DNA of 64,000 bases from Phycisphaeraceae bacterium (GCA_029260655.1 JAJDCU010000043.1:1-64000), one strand, 5' to 3'; positions 34,571 through 43,728 are shown, counted from the first letter of the stretch. Numbers and translations: made by a program. The notes: generated from the letters alone by a model not told the origin.

Positions 34571-37075
34571 ATGGAACTTAAGCGACGCGAGTTTATACAG
34601 ATCGCTGCGATGACCGCCGCCACCGGTTTAGCCGGGTCGATGGCCGACCGGGCCCGGGCTTCGGGCGCCCCGCCGCTGCCGGATCAACCCGATATCCCCG
34701 GCGTGAATTGGGAAAAAGCCCCTTGCCGGTTCTGCGGCACCGGCTGTCACGTGCAGGTCGGGGTGAAGGACGACAAGGTCGTCGCCATCGCCGGTGACCG
34801 CGAGGCCGACGTCAACAAGGGCCTGCTGTGCGTCAAGGGCTACCACGTCGGGATGATCCTCTACGGCGAAGACCGGCTGACCAAGCCCATGGCCCGGCGC
34901 GAGGGGCAACTGGTTCCGATTGAATGGGACGAGGCGATCGACATCGCCGCCCGGCGGATCATGGAATCCGGCAGCAAGTTCGGGTTCTACATCTCCGGGC
35001 AGTCCACCATCCCCGAGGGCTACGCCGCACAGAAACTTATGAAGGGCGGGCTCTCAAACAACCACATCGAGGCCAACGCCCGGCTTTGCATGGCCTCGGC
35101 TGTCACCGGGTTCTTAAGCACCTACGGCGTAGATGAGCCCGCAAGCTGCTACGACGATCTGGATACCTGCGACACCCTGATCCTCTGGGGCAACAACCCC
35201 GCCGAGATGCACCCGATCCTCTTTAGCCGGGTCATGGACCGCCAGGCGCGCGGCGATAAGGTCACGCTGATCGACATCGGCACGCGCCACACACGCACCA
35301 CCGAACGGGCCGACCACTTCCTGAAGATGCAAGGCAACGGCGACCTCGCCATCGCCAACTGCATCGCACAGCAACTGATCGAAAATGACACCTACGACCA
35401 CGCGTTCGTCGAGAAACACTGCAACTTCCGCGCCGACCGCGACCCGTCCAAGGCGTTCGATTCGGTGATCGATCACGACACTTACGTCGCGCACGTGAAA
35501 GAAGCCGGGGCGTCCGGCTTGTTTGGTGAGGCGATCAGCTTCGAGCAGTACAAGAAGCTGGTTTCCTACTACACCCCCGAGAAGGCCGAGGAGCTCTCCG
35601 GCGTGCCGGCCGATCAACTCCGCATGCTCGCGGACGTCTTCGCAGACAAGTCCAAGAAGATCGTTTCGCTGTGGTGCATGGGGATGAACCAGCACACCGC
35701 AGGGACCGCGGTCAACAACCTCGTCCACAACGTCCACCTGATGTCCGGGCACTGGGGCAAGCCAGGCGACGGGCCTCAGTCACTGACCGGCCAGCCCGCG
35801 GCGTGCGGGACCGTCCGCGAGGTCGGCACACTTGCCCACGCCCTGCCCGGCGGGCGGATCGTCGCCAAGGAAGCCCACCGCGACCACGCCGAAGGCTTTT
35901 GGAACCTTCCCAAGGGACGGGTTAACCCCAAACCCGGCTACCACACCGTCAAGATGTTTCAGATGTTATCTACCCCCACCGACCAGGGCGGGGACATCGA
36001 CACCGTCTGGGTCCAGGTCACCAACCCGGGCCAGACCCTGCCGAATACGAAAAAACTCTTCAAGGCCAAGGCCGAGCTTAAAGACAAGTTCCTGATCGTC
36101 TCGGAGGTCTACCCCACAGCGACGACCGAGCTGGCCGACCTCGTCTTGCCCGCGGCGATGTGGGTCGAGAAGAACGGGATCTACGGCAACTCAGAACGCA
36201 GAACCCAGCAGTGGTTCAAGATGGTCACCCCGCCCGGCGAGGCGCGCGACGACTGCTGGCAGACACTCGCGGTCGCACGGCGTCTATTCGAGCTGGGACA
36301 CCCCGGCCTGAAGGATAAGGACGGTGAATACCTCTTCCGCATCAACGACGAAGACGGTAAAGAAGTCCCCTACTGGCAGTGGGAGCACTACTACGACGTC
36401 AATGTCGACAAGGCGCTGTTCGACGATTACCGCCGGTTCACGTTCATGAAGCACAAGAACGTCGCCCCGTATGACGAGCTGGTCAAGCACCGGGGCCTGC
36501 GCTGGCCGGTCGTCGAGACCGAGCCTGGCAAGTTCCGCGAGACCCGGTGGCGTTTTGTCGAGGGGGACGACCCCTACGTCGAAAAAGGAGCCGGGATCCA
36601 GTTCTATCACTCGACGACCAAAGACCACAAGGCGCAGCTCTGGTTCCGTCCCCACCAGTGGCCGGCCGAGATGCCCGACGATGCGCTGCCTCTGAACCTG
36701 GTGACCGGCCGGGTCATCGAGCATTGGCACTCCGGGACGATGACGATGCGCATCCCGCAACTTCGCCGGGCGATGCCTGGCGCGTATGTTGAGATGAACC
36801 CCGACGACGCCCGCGAACGTGGCATCACCAACGGCGACATGGTCCGCGTGACCACACGCAGAGGCGAGTTGAATCTGCCCGCCTGGATCAACGGCCGGGC
36901 CAACCCACAGCGGGGTCATGTCTTCGTCCCCTTCTTCGATGAATCGGCGCAGATCAATGACCTGACCCTCGGCGAGATCGACCCGTTCTCCAAGCAGCCG
37001 GACTACAAGAAGTGCGCCGCCGAGGTCACCCGGCTGGATCAGCCACATCCCTATTCACGGGAGGTTGTCCAGTGA
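34571..37075 (+). CDS. napA: NapA, periplasmic nitrate reductase catalytic subunit
   Basis: 834 aa, GGAGA upstream. Tat signal KRREFIQIAAM at the N-terminus. One 4Fe-4S cluster: C52, C55, C59 and C87 (CRFCGTGCH...LLCVKG). The Mo-ligating Cys is C173 in NARLCMASAVTGF, as in true NapA. C-terminal molybdopterin-binding domain from about residue 700 (NLVTGRVIEHWHSGTMT). It reduces nitrate to nitrite in the periplasm using bis-MGD. The next gene starts on the GTGA overlap. Length and all ligands are normal, so it should be active. Confidence 0.96.
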   Translation: MELKRREFIQIAAMTAATGLAGSMADRARASGAPPLPDQPDIPGVNWEKAPCRFCGTGCHVQVGVKDDKVVAIAGDREADVNKGLLCVKGYHVGMILYGEDRLTKPMARREGQLVPIEWDEAIDIAARRIMESGSKFGFYISGQSTIPEGYAAQKLMKGGLSNNHIEANARLCMASAVTGFLSTYGVDEPASCYDDLDTCDTLILWGNNPAEMHPILFSRVMDRQARGDKVTLIDIGTRHTRTTERADHFLKMQGNGDLAIANCIAQQLIENDTYDHAFVEKHCNFRADRDPSKAFDSVIDHDTYVAHVKEAGASGLFGEAISFEQYKKLVSYYTPEKAEELSGVPADQLRMLADVFADKSKKIVSLWCMGMNQHTAGTAVNNLVHNVHLMSGHWGKPGDGPQSLTGQPAACGTVREVGTLAHALPGGRIVAKEAHRDHAEGFWNLPKGRVNPKPGYHTVKMFQMLSTPTDQGGDIDTVWVQVTNPGQTLPNTKKLFKAKAELKDKFLIVSEVYPTATTELADLVLPAAMWVEKNGIYGNSERRTQQWFKMVTPPGEARDDCWQTLAVARRLFELGHPGLKDKDGEYLFRINDEDGKEVPYWQWEHYYDVNVDKALFDDYRRFTFMKHKNVAPYDELVKHRGLRWPVVETEPGKFRETRWRFVEGDDPYVEKGAGIQFYHSTTKDHKAQLWFRPHQWPAEMPDDALPLNLVTGRVIEHWHSGTMTMRIPQLRRAMPGAYVEMNPDDARERGITNGDMVRVTTRRGELNLPAWINGRANPQRGHVFVPFFDESAQINDLTLGEIDPFSKQPDYKKCAAEVTRLDQPHPYSREVVQ

Positions 37076-37917
37076 ATGACTCGCCGGGACTAGATCATTC
37101 GCCCAAACGCCAGGCACCAGACGGCGGGTCTCCCCGCGGCTGGATGGTGCATGCGGTGTTGGCGTGTGTTGGCGGCATTGCGATCGCGGGGATGGTCTTT
37201 GGTCTTTACGACCCCGTATCGCCATACCAGCAGCCGCACGTCGACGCGGCGCACGAAGCGCAGGGCGGGGTTGTCGGCAACGTGCCCGAAGCGGTGTCGT
37301 ATGCGCAGATCCCGTCGACACTTTTCGGGACTAACGCCGATTGGAAAACCGTCTGGCCCAAGACGGCTAAGGACCCGACAGCGTTCTATGGCTCACAGCC
37401 CGCCGATGCCGAAAGCCGCGGGTTGGCGATCGCCCAGCGTGTCCAGCGGCGCGCGTATAGCGGCGCCCCGCCGGTCGTCCCACACGCGATCGACCAGCAA
37501 AGCGCCGCGTCCTGCCTGGTCTGCCACGGGCAAGGCCTTGCGGTCGGCATGGTCATCGCGCCGCGGATGAGCCACCAGTCTTACAACAACTGCACCCAGT
37601 GCCACGTTGAATCGGTCAACCGCAGTCTCCCCCCGACCGCCGGGCTCCGTGTCGCCGGCAACCGTTTTCAGGGGCTGAGTTCCCCCGGCCCGGGCGAGCG
37701 CGCCTGGCCCGGTGCGCCGCCGACGATCCCTCACACCACCTGGATGCGAGAGAACTGCAATAGCTGCCACGGAGAATTGGCGAGCGCGGGGCTGCGTACG
37801 AGCCACCCCTGGCGCGGCAGCTGCCTGCAGTGTCACGGCCCGTCCGCCGCGTTCGACCAGCGGTGGGGCGTTTTCGCTGAGCGTCCGCCGGTCGGTTCGC
37901 GGGAGGCCCGGCCGTGA
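37072..37917 (+). CDS. tetrahaem NapB-like protein built of two NapB units
   Basis: 281 aa from GTG 37072, overlapping the napA stop. N-terminal membrane helix (AVLACVGGIAIAGMVFGL). Two copies of the NapB pattern follow: APPVVPHAIDQQSAASCLVCHG ... MSHQSYNNCTQCHVE, then APPTIPHTTWMRENCNSCHG ... TSHPWRGSCLQCHG. NapB normally has just one such unit with two haems and passes electrons to NapA. Here the tandem gives four haems and a membrane anchor, so it may also replace the missing NapC wire. The duplication is visible directly in the sequence; the functional reading is inferred. Confidence 0.85.
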   Translation: MNDSPGLDHSPKRQAPDGGSPRGWMVHAVLACVGGIAIAGMVFGLYDPVSPYQQPHVDAAHEAQGGVVGNVPEAVSYAQIPSTLFGTNADWKTVWPKTAKDPTAFYGSQPADAESRGLAIAQRVQRRAYSGAPPVVPHAIDQQSAASCLVCHGQGLAVGMVIAPRMSHQSYNNCTQCHVESVNRSLPPTAGLRVAGNRFQGLSSPGPGERAWPGAPPTIPHTTWMRENCNSCHGELASAGLRTSHPWRGSCLQCHGPSAAFDQRWGVFAERPPVGSREARP

Positions 37918-38240
37918 GCCGTCAAGCAAGACCCACACGCCGAGACGTGCTGTTCGGCCGGCTCGGGGCTGCGGTACGCCGTGTTGGGCCCAAGCAGGGC
38001 GACGAGCTCAAACGCGCCGTCATCCAGGGCCGACACTGCCTGGCGTACCGAGAGCTGATGTGCTCGACCTGCTACGAGCGTTGCCCGGAAGAAGGCGCGA
38101 TCGTGATGGACCGGGGCATCCCAAGCGTTGTGGCCGACCGCTGCACCGGCTGCGGCGATTGTCAAGGGGTCTGCCCCGCCCCGGTCAATGCGGTGTTGAT
38201 GATCCGCGCCCAGCCCGTCATCCAGCGGAGTAAGCCATGA
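37914..38240 (+). CDS. NapF-like small ferredoxin
   Basis: 108 aa, GTG start with GGGAGG upstream, overlapping the previous stop. Two cluster-binding groups: C-x7-C-x2-CYERCP and CTGCGDCQGVCP. An N-terminal RRDVLFGR resembles NapF, which stays in the cytoplasm and assists NapA maturation. It is shorter than E. coli NapF (164 aa), which carries more clusters. Translation is coupled to its neighbours by ATGA/GTGA overlaps. Confidence 0.8.
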   Translation: MSRQARPTRRDVLFGRLGAAVRRVGPKQGDELKRAVIQGRHCLAYRELMCSTCYERCPEEGAIVMDRGIPSVVADRCTGCGDCQGVCPAPVNAVLMIRAQPVIQRSKP

Positions 38241-38548
38241 ACGAGCTTGCGCCCCTGCACGAATCCATCCTGGACGACGCGACCGTCGATCAGTTGTTCC
38301 AAGACATCGCGTCGCTTACCCAGGTGATCGAGGTCATCCCCAAGACCTCCGACCGGGGGTACGTGCCCGAGCATTCGATCCCGCTTGAAGATGCCCGGGA
38401 GATGCTCCGGCAAGGCGCGGTCCGCGCGGTGCAGATACGCTATGTGTACGACGGTGTTCAGTGGTGGGACACGCTGATGGTTCACCCCAGAGGCGTCCGC
38501 GTGGTGCGTATCAGCCATGACCCAAACGAACATGCTGGATGTAACTGA
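38237..38548 (+). CDS. conserved-looking unknown protein of the nap operon
   Basis: 103 aa, acidic, soluble, no Cys cluster except a lone C-terminal Cys. It resembles no family I can name. ATG 38237 overlaps the ferredoxin stop (ATGA), and its 3' end overlaps moaA by 32 bases, so it is embedded in the operon. The beta-rich centre (AVRAVQIRYVYDGVQWWDTLMVHPRGVRVVRISHD) suggests a small compact domain. A role in nitrate reductase assembly or cofactor supply is a positional guess. Confidence 0.7.
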   Translation: MNELAPLHESILDDATVDQLFQDIASLTQVIEVIPKTSDRGYVPEHSIPLEDAREMLRQGAVRAVQIRYVYDGVQWWDTLMVHPRGVRVVRISHDPNEHAGCN

Positions 38549-39500
38549 CAGACCGATCCGCTATCTGAGGCTGTCTCTGACCGAGGCCTGCCAGATGCGA
38601 TGCGTGTACTGCCGACCGGCCTTCCTCACGGGGGCTCGAGGCGGCGGCGGGCTTGCGCCAAAAGAGATCGGGTCCATGGTCCGGCACCTGGTGACCGAGC
38701 ACGGCCTGACGAAGGTGCGCCTCACCGGCGGCGACCCCACCGCACGGGCCGACCTGCTTGACATTATCCGACAGGTTTCAAGGATCCAAGGCGTCGGCGA
38801 CCTGGCGATGACCACGAACGGCCTGACGCTCGCCAGACACGCTGCCGACTACGCCGCCGCCGGGCTTGGCAGGGTCAACATCAGCCTTGATTCGCTGGAC
38901 CGCAAACGCTTCGCCGACATGACCGGGGTTGACGGGATGGACCGTGTGATCGCCGGGATCGATACCGCGCTGATTGCCGGGCTCACACCCGTGAAGATTA
39001 ACACCGTGGTCTTGCGCGACGGCAACCTCGCGGACCTGCCCGCGCTGGTCGACTTCGCCGCGTCGAGGCAGGTCGAGGTCCGCTTTATCGAGCTGATGCC
39101 GATGGGGCCTTTGGGCGACCAATGGGCCGACCGGTATGTCCCCGCCTCGGTGATGCGAAACCGTCTCGAATCCGTGGTGCATTGCTGGGAGCCCCTGCCC
39201 CAGGGCTCGGACTCCGCCCTGCGTTACCGCGTGACCCTGCGCGACGGACGAAGCGCGTGCATCGGGTTCATCACCCCGATGAGTTGTAACTTCTGCTCGG
39301 CGTGCAACCGGCTTCGGATCACGTCCGACGGCTCGGTGTACCCCTGCCTGATGGACCAACCACGAGGAAGTATCATGCACGCGGTCCGGCCCCGCTTGGA
39401 TACCCAGCGGTTCGACCGGGTCCTTGAACAAGCCTTGCAAGACAAGGCCCCCGAGCACCCCACGACCGGCTTCGCGGTGATGACACAGATCGGAGGCTGA
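38517..39500 (+). CDS. moaA: MoaA, GTP 3',8-cyclase
   Basis: 327 aa radical SAM enzyme, first step of molybdenum cofactor synthesis (GTP to 3',8-cH2GTP). N-terminal cluster C25/C29/C32 (CQMRCVYC), SAM motif VRLTGGDPTARADL (the usual GGEP is GGDP), C-terminal cluster CNFCSACNRLRITSDGSVYPC and the C-terminal Gly-Gly (TQIGG) needed for catalysis. Its place in the nap operon ties cofactor supply to NapA. The start overlaps the preceding gene by 32 bases. No other moa gene is in the window. Confidence 0.95.
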   Translation: MTQTNMLDVTDRPIRYLRLSLTEACQMRCVYCRPAFLTGARGGGGLAPKEIGSMVRHLVTEHGLTKVRLTGGDPTARADLLDIIRQVSRIQGVGDLAMTTNGLTLARHAADYAAAGLGRVNISLDSLDRKRFADMTGVDGMDRVIAGIDTALIAGLTPVKINTVVLRDGNLADLPALVDFAASRQVEVRFIELMPMGPLGDQWADRYVPASVMRNRLESVVHCWEPLPQGSDSALRYRVTLRDGRSACIGFITPMSCNFCSACNRLRITSDGSVYPCLMDQPRGSIMHAVRPRLDTQRFDRVLEQALQDKAPEHPTTGFAVMTQIGG

Positions 39501-39504
39501 CACG

Positions 39505-39846
39505 ATGAGCGACAGCAAAACCAAATTGCCCAAGACGTACAAAGACTTCATCTCCAAGTTCCCCGCGCTGGGCGCTTCGCACGAGTCGGTCGCCAAGGCC
39601 GTCGACAGCGCCGGGCCGCTGGACCGCAAGCAGTGCGAGCTGATTAAGATGGGCATCTGCGTCGGTGCGAACCTGGAATCCGCCTTCCGCAGCCACGTCC
39701 GCCGGGCTATCGAGCACGGCGCGACCGAGGATGAGATCGAGCAGGCTCTGCTGCTTGGGATGAACACGGTCGGTTTCCCCCGGACCGTCGCCGCCTGGCA
39801 GTGGGCGTGGAAGCAGATACAGCGGGACCGCGATGAGACGGGATGA
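39505..39846 (+). CDS. carboxymuconolactone decarboxylase-family protein (AhpD-like)
   Basis: 113 aa all-helical protein. The central helix motif KMGICVGANLESAFRSHVRRAIEHGATEDEIEQAL is typical of the CMD family, but the CXXC redox pair of AhpD is absent (one Cys only). So it is either a decarboxylase-type or a non-redox member. GGAGG lies at the end of moaA, and the 4-base gap to moaA puts it last in the nap operon. Its job there is unknown. Confidence 0.8.
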   Translation: MSDSKTKLPKTYKDFISKFPALGASHESVAKAVDSAGPLDRKQCELIKMGICVGANLESAFRSHVRRAIEHGATEDEIEQALLLGMNTVGFPRTVAAWQWAWKQIQRDRDETG

Positions 39847-40212
39847 TGCGCGTGCTTGAGATCGCTATCCCAAACCGGTGGTGATCGTCACGATTTCCGC
39901 GATTCAATTCTCACATCCAGTAACCCTCGCTTCTTAGGTCATCAGACCCATCATCGCTTCGGGAAAAGCTGAGCCGTAGGCGCGTCCGGTTTCAAAGCAG
40001 CGCGGGTCAGGTCGGAGCCTGGTCCATGTGTCGGCCGCCGCAACCGGGCCCTTGCGGCGTCTGAAGGGTCCTGGCGGAGGCCGCGGCAGGCATGGGCGTC
40101 TCCCGGTACCGTGGATGGCAGAATCAGGGGTTTTGTGGCGCGGCATTTGTAGGTAATTTGAGGGCCGGCCCCGCTTGGGGGCCCCGGGAGCGATCTATTG
40201 GCGCTAAGGCGG
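39847..40212. other. non-coding region after the nap operon
   Basis: About 365 bp. It is GC-rich with several short complementary stretches, but I see no clear terminator with a T-run and no known riboswitch. A 70-codon minus ORF (39934-40146) has no support. It must contain the promoter of the sensor operon. Confidence 0.4.
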
Positions 40213-41214
40213 ATGCGTATCTCGATGACGGTGCTCAGCACGACACTTGTGGTGTTGGTCCTGGCGATGCTGGTTTGGCTGGGCTGGTCGCCCGTCGGGC
40301 TGTCTGCGTCGAACCACCTAGCCGATGACTCCCTTAGCGACACCCAGGAGAGCCAAGTATTTCGACTTGGGGTGATCCCCGAGCGGGACATCTTCGCACA
40401 GCGTCTGCGATACCACGCCCTGGCCGACTACCTGTCGTCGGAGCTTGGTGTCCCCATGTTGCTGGTCACGCCCAATACCTACCGGGGGGTGCTGGACGAC
40501 CTGGCTCACGGGCGGATCGACGGCGCGTTTATGGGGTCGATGGTGGCGAAGTTGGCGCAGGATAACCTCGATGCGCGTGTGCTTGTCAAGCCCGAGTTGG
40601 CGGGGGGCGTGACGACCTACCGCGGCGTGGTTTTTGTGCGTGAGGGCTCGCCGATCGTTTCCCCAGGCGATCTGTCGGGCAGCTCGATCGCGATGGTCAG
40701 GACGACGACAGCGGGGCATCTGTACCCGATGTACATCCTGAAGAAACACGATCTGCTTTCGTCAGACCAGCCGCCGAAGGCGCGTTGGGTGGGTACACAC
40801 GACCAGGTGATCCTCGCGGTGTTCGACGGCCAGGTCGACGCCGGCGCCGCCAAGGACCTGCGTATCGACGCCTTTGAACAGGCCCACGCGGGCTACCGTT
40901 TCCGGCGGATTTCAGTCGGCCAGGCGGTGCCCAACAACGCGCTGCTGGTGCGGAGCGACCTGGACACCGAGCTTGCGAGCCGTCTGGAACAGGCCCTCCT
41001 GGCGATGGACCAATCCAAGCCGGGGCGTGATGCCCTGGCGGCATTTGGGGCTACACGCTTCGCCCCCTGCGATAGCCGGGAGTACCGAACGATTGACGAA
41101 ATGACTCGTGATCTGGGCCCCGGTTGGGAGCAGGTGGGTTCGCCGGGGGTTGAACACACCGCGTCCGCTACCGAACCGATGTCCATTGTGGATGATCCGT
41201 TGACAAGGCCTTAG
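40213..41214 (+). CDS. PhnD-like periplasmic substrate-binding protein, membrane-anchored
   Basis: 333 aa from ATG 40213 (AAGG upstream). An N-terminal helix (TLVVLVLAMLVWLGW) without a clear cleavage site suggests an anchor. The body is of the phosphate/phosphonate-binding PhnD/PtxB fold: FRLGVIPERDIFAQRLRYHALADYLSSELG, TPNTYRGVLDDLAHGRIDGAFMGSM, VFDGQVDAGAAKDL. No ABC permease or ATPase gene is near; instead two sensor-kinase genes follow at once (2-base gap). It therefore probably detects a ligand for signalling. The ligand is unknown; an oxyanion such as nitrate is a guess from the nap neighbourhood. Confidence 0.82.
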   Translation: MRISMTVLSTTLVVLVLAMLVWLGWSPVGLSASNHLADDSLSDTQESQVFRLGVIPERDIFAQRLRYHALADYLSSELGVPMLLVTPNTYRGVLDDLAHGRIDGAFMGSMVAKLAQDNLDARVLVKPELAGGVTTYRGVVFVREGSPIVSPGDLSGSSIAMVRTTTAGHLYPMYILKKHDLLSSDQPPKARWVGTHDQVILAVFDGQVDAGAAKDLRIDAFEQAHAGYRFRRISVGQAVPNNALLVRSDLDTELASRLEQALLAMDQSKPGRDALAAFGATRFAPCDSREYRTIDEMTRDLGPGWEQVGSPGVEHTASATEPMSIVDDPLTRP

Positions 41215-41216
41215 AT

Positions 41217-42260
41217 ATGCTGCGACACAAGCTTCTGATGATCCTGTTTTCGCTGACCGCCCTGCTGATGGTGTTGGCGGTGACGGCGCTGTGGTCATTG
41301 CAGCGGGTCTTTGTCGAACTGGATCACCTCAACAGCAACGCCGCGGTCGTCGTCAGGCAGGTGAATGAATTAAACACGGCCTTGTCGGGGATTGAGGTCG
41401 AGCTGTATGCCCTTCAGTCCGGGCGACAAAATCATTTAGACCGCTTGATCGGCTCGGTGCAGGCGGTCCGTGATCTGTCCGAGCAACTCGACGAGCACTA
41501 CGTGCTGCAGGATGCGGCCATCCGGCCGGCCTACCGGGAGATGGTCGATCATCTCGACGGGTTCGAGACGATTGTCGGTGTTCTGGCGACGTCCCAGGAC
41601 CGCCAGCTCGCGTTGGCACACAATTTGGGTGCGCTGGACATCGCCGCGCAGATGCGCCGGCACCTCCTTGAGATCGGTCGGCACGTTCAGGACCACTCCC
41701 AGAGCGAGCAGGCGGCGCTGACCGGCAGGTTCCGTTGGCTGGTGGTGGCGATGGCGGTCGGTTTCCTGATCGTGATCAATGCGTCGATCCTGCTGCTGCT
41801 GCGCACCGCGGGGATGATCCTCCGCCCGGTTGATCGGCTCGTGCAGGCAAGCCGGGAACTGGCCAATGGAAACTTCGCTCACCGCGTCACGCTGGGACAG
41901 GTAGATGAGTTCGACGAGTTGGCGCAGGCGTACAACGACCTGGCCGGGCAGCTCGAAGAAAAAGAACGGAACCGGATCGAGACGCTCCAGCAGACGGCCC
42001 TGACGCTGAATCACGAACTGAACAACGCGATCGAGATCATCGAGTTGCAGTTGAGCCTGCTAAGGCGCCAATCCAGCGGAGACGAGGCGTTCGAGGGTCG
42101 GCTGCGTCAGATCCACGACAACCTCCAGCGCATGGCGCGGGTGGTCGGGTCGCTCAAGAACCTGCGGCGGGTGGTTCTGACCGACTACGTCGGGGGTGTG
42201 AAGATGTTGGACTTGGCCGAGTCGATCCGGGAAGATGAGCCGGCGGCGACCAAGCGATAG
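41217..42260 (+). CDS. HAMP-domain sensor with histidine-box but no ATPase domain
   Basis: 347 aa. Two membrane helices (about residues 6-28 and 171-195) flank a 140-residue helical periplasmic domain, followed by HAMP (LRPVDRLVQASRELANGNFAHRV). Then comes a dimerisation/phosphoacceptor-like helix with LTLNHELNNAIEIIELQLSLL, resembling an H-box with NHELNN. The protein ends about 60 residues later without any N/G1/F/G2 boxes, so it cannot bind ATP by itself. It lies between the PhnD-like protein and a full kinase, suggesting the three form one signalling unit. The end is natural, with no frameshift seen. Confidence 0.78.
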   Translation: MLRHKLLMILFSLTALLMVLAVTALWSLQRVFVELDHLNSNAAVVVRQVNELNTALSGIEVELYALQSGRQNHLDRLIGSVQAVRDLSEQLDEHYVLQDAAIRPAYREMVDHLDGFETIVGVLATSQDRQLALAHNLGALDIAAQMRRHLLEIGRHVQDHSQSEQAALTGRFRWLVVAMAVGFLIVINASILLLLRTAGMILRPVDRLVQASRELANGNFAHRVTLGQVDEFDELAQAYNDLAGQLEEKERNRIETLQQTALTLNHELNNAIEIIELQLSLLRRQSSGDEAFEGRLRQIHDNLQRMARVVGSLKNLRRVVLTDYVGGVKMLDLAESIREDEPAATKR

Positions 42261-42284
42261 CACCCCGAGGCGGGCCCAGCGTGT

Positions 42285-43613
42285 ATGGCCGAGACGACAC
42301 CGATTAAGTCCAAGCGTCTGCTGACGAATCAACTTCGGTGGCTGGTGCGCCTGCGCTGGGTGGCGGCGGCGGCGGTGGTCAGCGGGTCGGCGCTAGATGT
42401 CGGTTGGCTTCACTGGCACGCGTCGGCGCGGTGGATGGCGGCGGTGGGTGTTTTGATCCTGGTCTACAACGTCGGGCTCTGGGCGATGGCGCGGTGGTGC
42501 GACGGCCGATGGCTGCCGGGGACGAAAACCGTCTGGCTTCACATCCTTCCGGACCTGGGGTGTCTGGCGGCCCTGTCCGCCTGGACCGGGGGCGCGTCCA
42601 GCCCGCTTCTGGGTCTGTTCGTCTTGCACATGGTGTTCACCAGCATGATGCTTGCGCCGATCCAGGCCTACGGCGGCGTGGCCGGGGCGCTGGCCATGCT
42701 GGCGGTGAGCCTGGAGCTGACCGGACAATGGCCCGCCGATCGTCCCCAGCGCCTGGTCATCATCGGTTGGGCCGTGACCCTGTTGATGACGGTCTACCTG
42801 ACCAACCACATCACCACCGCGCTACGTCGGCACCGTGCCCGGTTGATGGCGCAGAACAAGCGCAACCGTGAGTTGGTCCACCGCCTGCGTCAGCAGCAGC
42901 AGGCCATGATTCAGCAGGAGAAGATGGTGGGGCTTGGGCAGATGGCGGCCGGGGTCGCACACGAGATATCCAACCCGCTGGCGAGCATGGACGGGGTGCT
43001 GCAACTGATGCAGCGCCACGAGCGCCACCTCTCGCCCGACAACATCACCAAACTCCGCCAGCAGGTCCAGCGGATCAAGCAGACCGTCCAGCAGTTGACC
43101 GACTTCGCCCACCCCACGGAGTATCGCTGGGAGCGGGTCTTGATCAACGAGGTGGTCGAGGAGGCGTTGCAGATGGTGCGGTTCGACCACCGCCAGCGCG
43201 TGGTGAGGATCCACCGGGATCTGACAACAAGCGACACCGAGATCTATGTCCAGCCCCACGCGCTGGTGCAGGTGTTGACGAATCTGCTGTTTAACGCTCT
43301 GGACGCGGTCGATCAGGCGCCCGACCCGCAGTTGATCATCACCACAGGGTACGAAAAACAGGTGTGCCTGATCTCCATCAGCGACAACGGCACGGGGATC
43401 GCGCCGCAGCACCTGGACCGGGTCTTCGAGCCGTTTTTTACCACCAAGCCGGTCGGCAAGGGCACGGGGCTGGGCTTGGCGATCAGCTACAACCTCGTCC
43501 AACACCAAGGTGGCCGGCTCGAGTTTGCCAACCGGCCGGACCGGGGCGTCACCGTCACCATCCGTCTGCCGCTGCGACCGGCCCCGCCCGATGAACCGCT
43601 CCCGGTCTCTTGA
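42285..43613 (+). CDS. NtrB-like membrane histidine kinase
   Basis: 442 aa. About five or six N-terminal helices (to residue 175), a coiled linker ([26 protein letters not shown]), the H-box [15 protein letters not shown] with H226, the N-box [12 protein letters not shown], and G1 DNGTGI / G2 [10 protein letters not shown] with F-box FEPFFTTK. A classic HisKA plus HATPase kinase of the family that often partners NtrC-type regulators. No response regulator gene is adjacent. Since sigma-54-type promoters lie just downstream, an NtrC-class partner elsewhere in the genome is a reasonable expectation. It might phosphorylate the H-box of the preceding protein. Confidence 0.88.
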   Translation: MAETTPIKSKRLLTNQLRWLVRLRWVAAAAVVSGSALDVGWLHWHASARWMAAVGVLILVYNVGLWAMARWCDGRWLPGTKTVWLHILPDLGCLAALSAWTGGASSPLLGLFVLHMVFTSMMLAPIQAYGGVAGALAMLAVSLELTGQWPADRPQRLVIIGWAVTLLMTVYLTNHITTALRRHRARLMAQNKRNRELVHRLRQQQQAMIQQEKMVGLGQMAAGVAHEISNPLASMDGVLQLMQRHERHLSPDNITKLRQQVQRIKQTVQQLTDFAHPTEYRWERVLINEVVEEALQMVRFDHRQRVVRIHRDLTTSDTEIYVQPHALVQVLTNLLFNALDAVDQAPDPQLIITTGYEKQVCLISISDNGTGIAPQHLDRVFEPFFTTKPVGKGTGLGLAISYNLVQHQGGRLEFANRPDRGVTVTIRLPLRPAPPDEPLPVS

Positions 43614-43710
43614 CCACGAGAAGGCCCACAGACCAGCGTTCCTGGATATGGGAATCCGCTGGCCGGCTACCCTGCCAAGGCCATTTTCCGGGTCGTAACC
43701 TCTCTATTCA

Positions 43711-43728
43711 CTGGCACGCAGTATGCAT
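43711..43728 (+). promoter_or_regulatory. sigma-54 (-24/-12) promoter of the multihaem operon
   Basis: CTGGCACGCAGTATGCAT has the invariant GG and GC separated by exactly 10 bases, and TGGCAC at -24 matches the consensus; the -12 part ATGCA is one base off TTGCA. It lies about 170 bases before the first 15-haem gene and is nearly the same sequence as the site at 49444. Confidence 0.7.

Noticed and set aside
39934-40146. 70-aa minus ORF after the nap operon
   Set aside because: Pro/Arg-rich composition typical of GC-rich shadow frames; no support from context.
39847-40212. A Moco or cobalamin riboswitch near moaA
   Set aside because: It lies downstream of moaA, and I could not match the conserved boxes of either class.
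40213-41214. Phosphonate ABC transporter component
   Set aside because: No permease or ATPase gene nearby, anchored N-terminus, and immediate linkage to sensor genes favour a signalling role.
42302-42871. Antisense and alternate-frame ORFs across the kinase and cytochrome genes
   Set aside because: High GC leaves long open frames opposite real genes; the domain-bearing frames account for the region.
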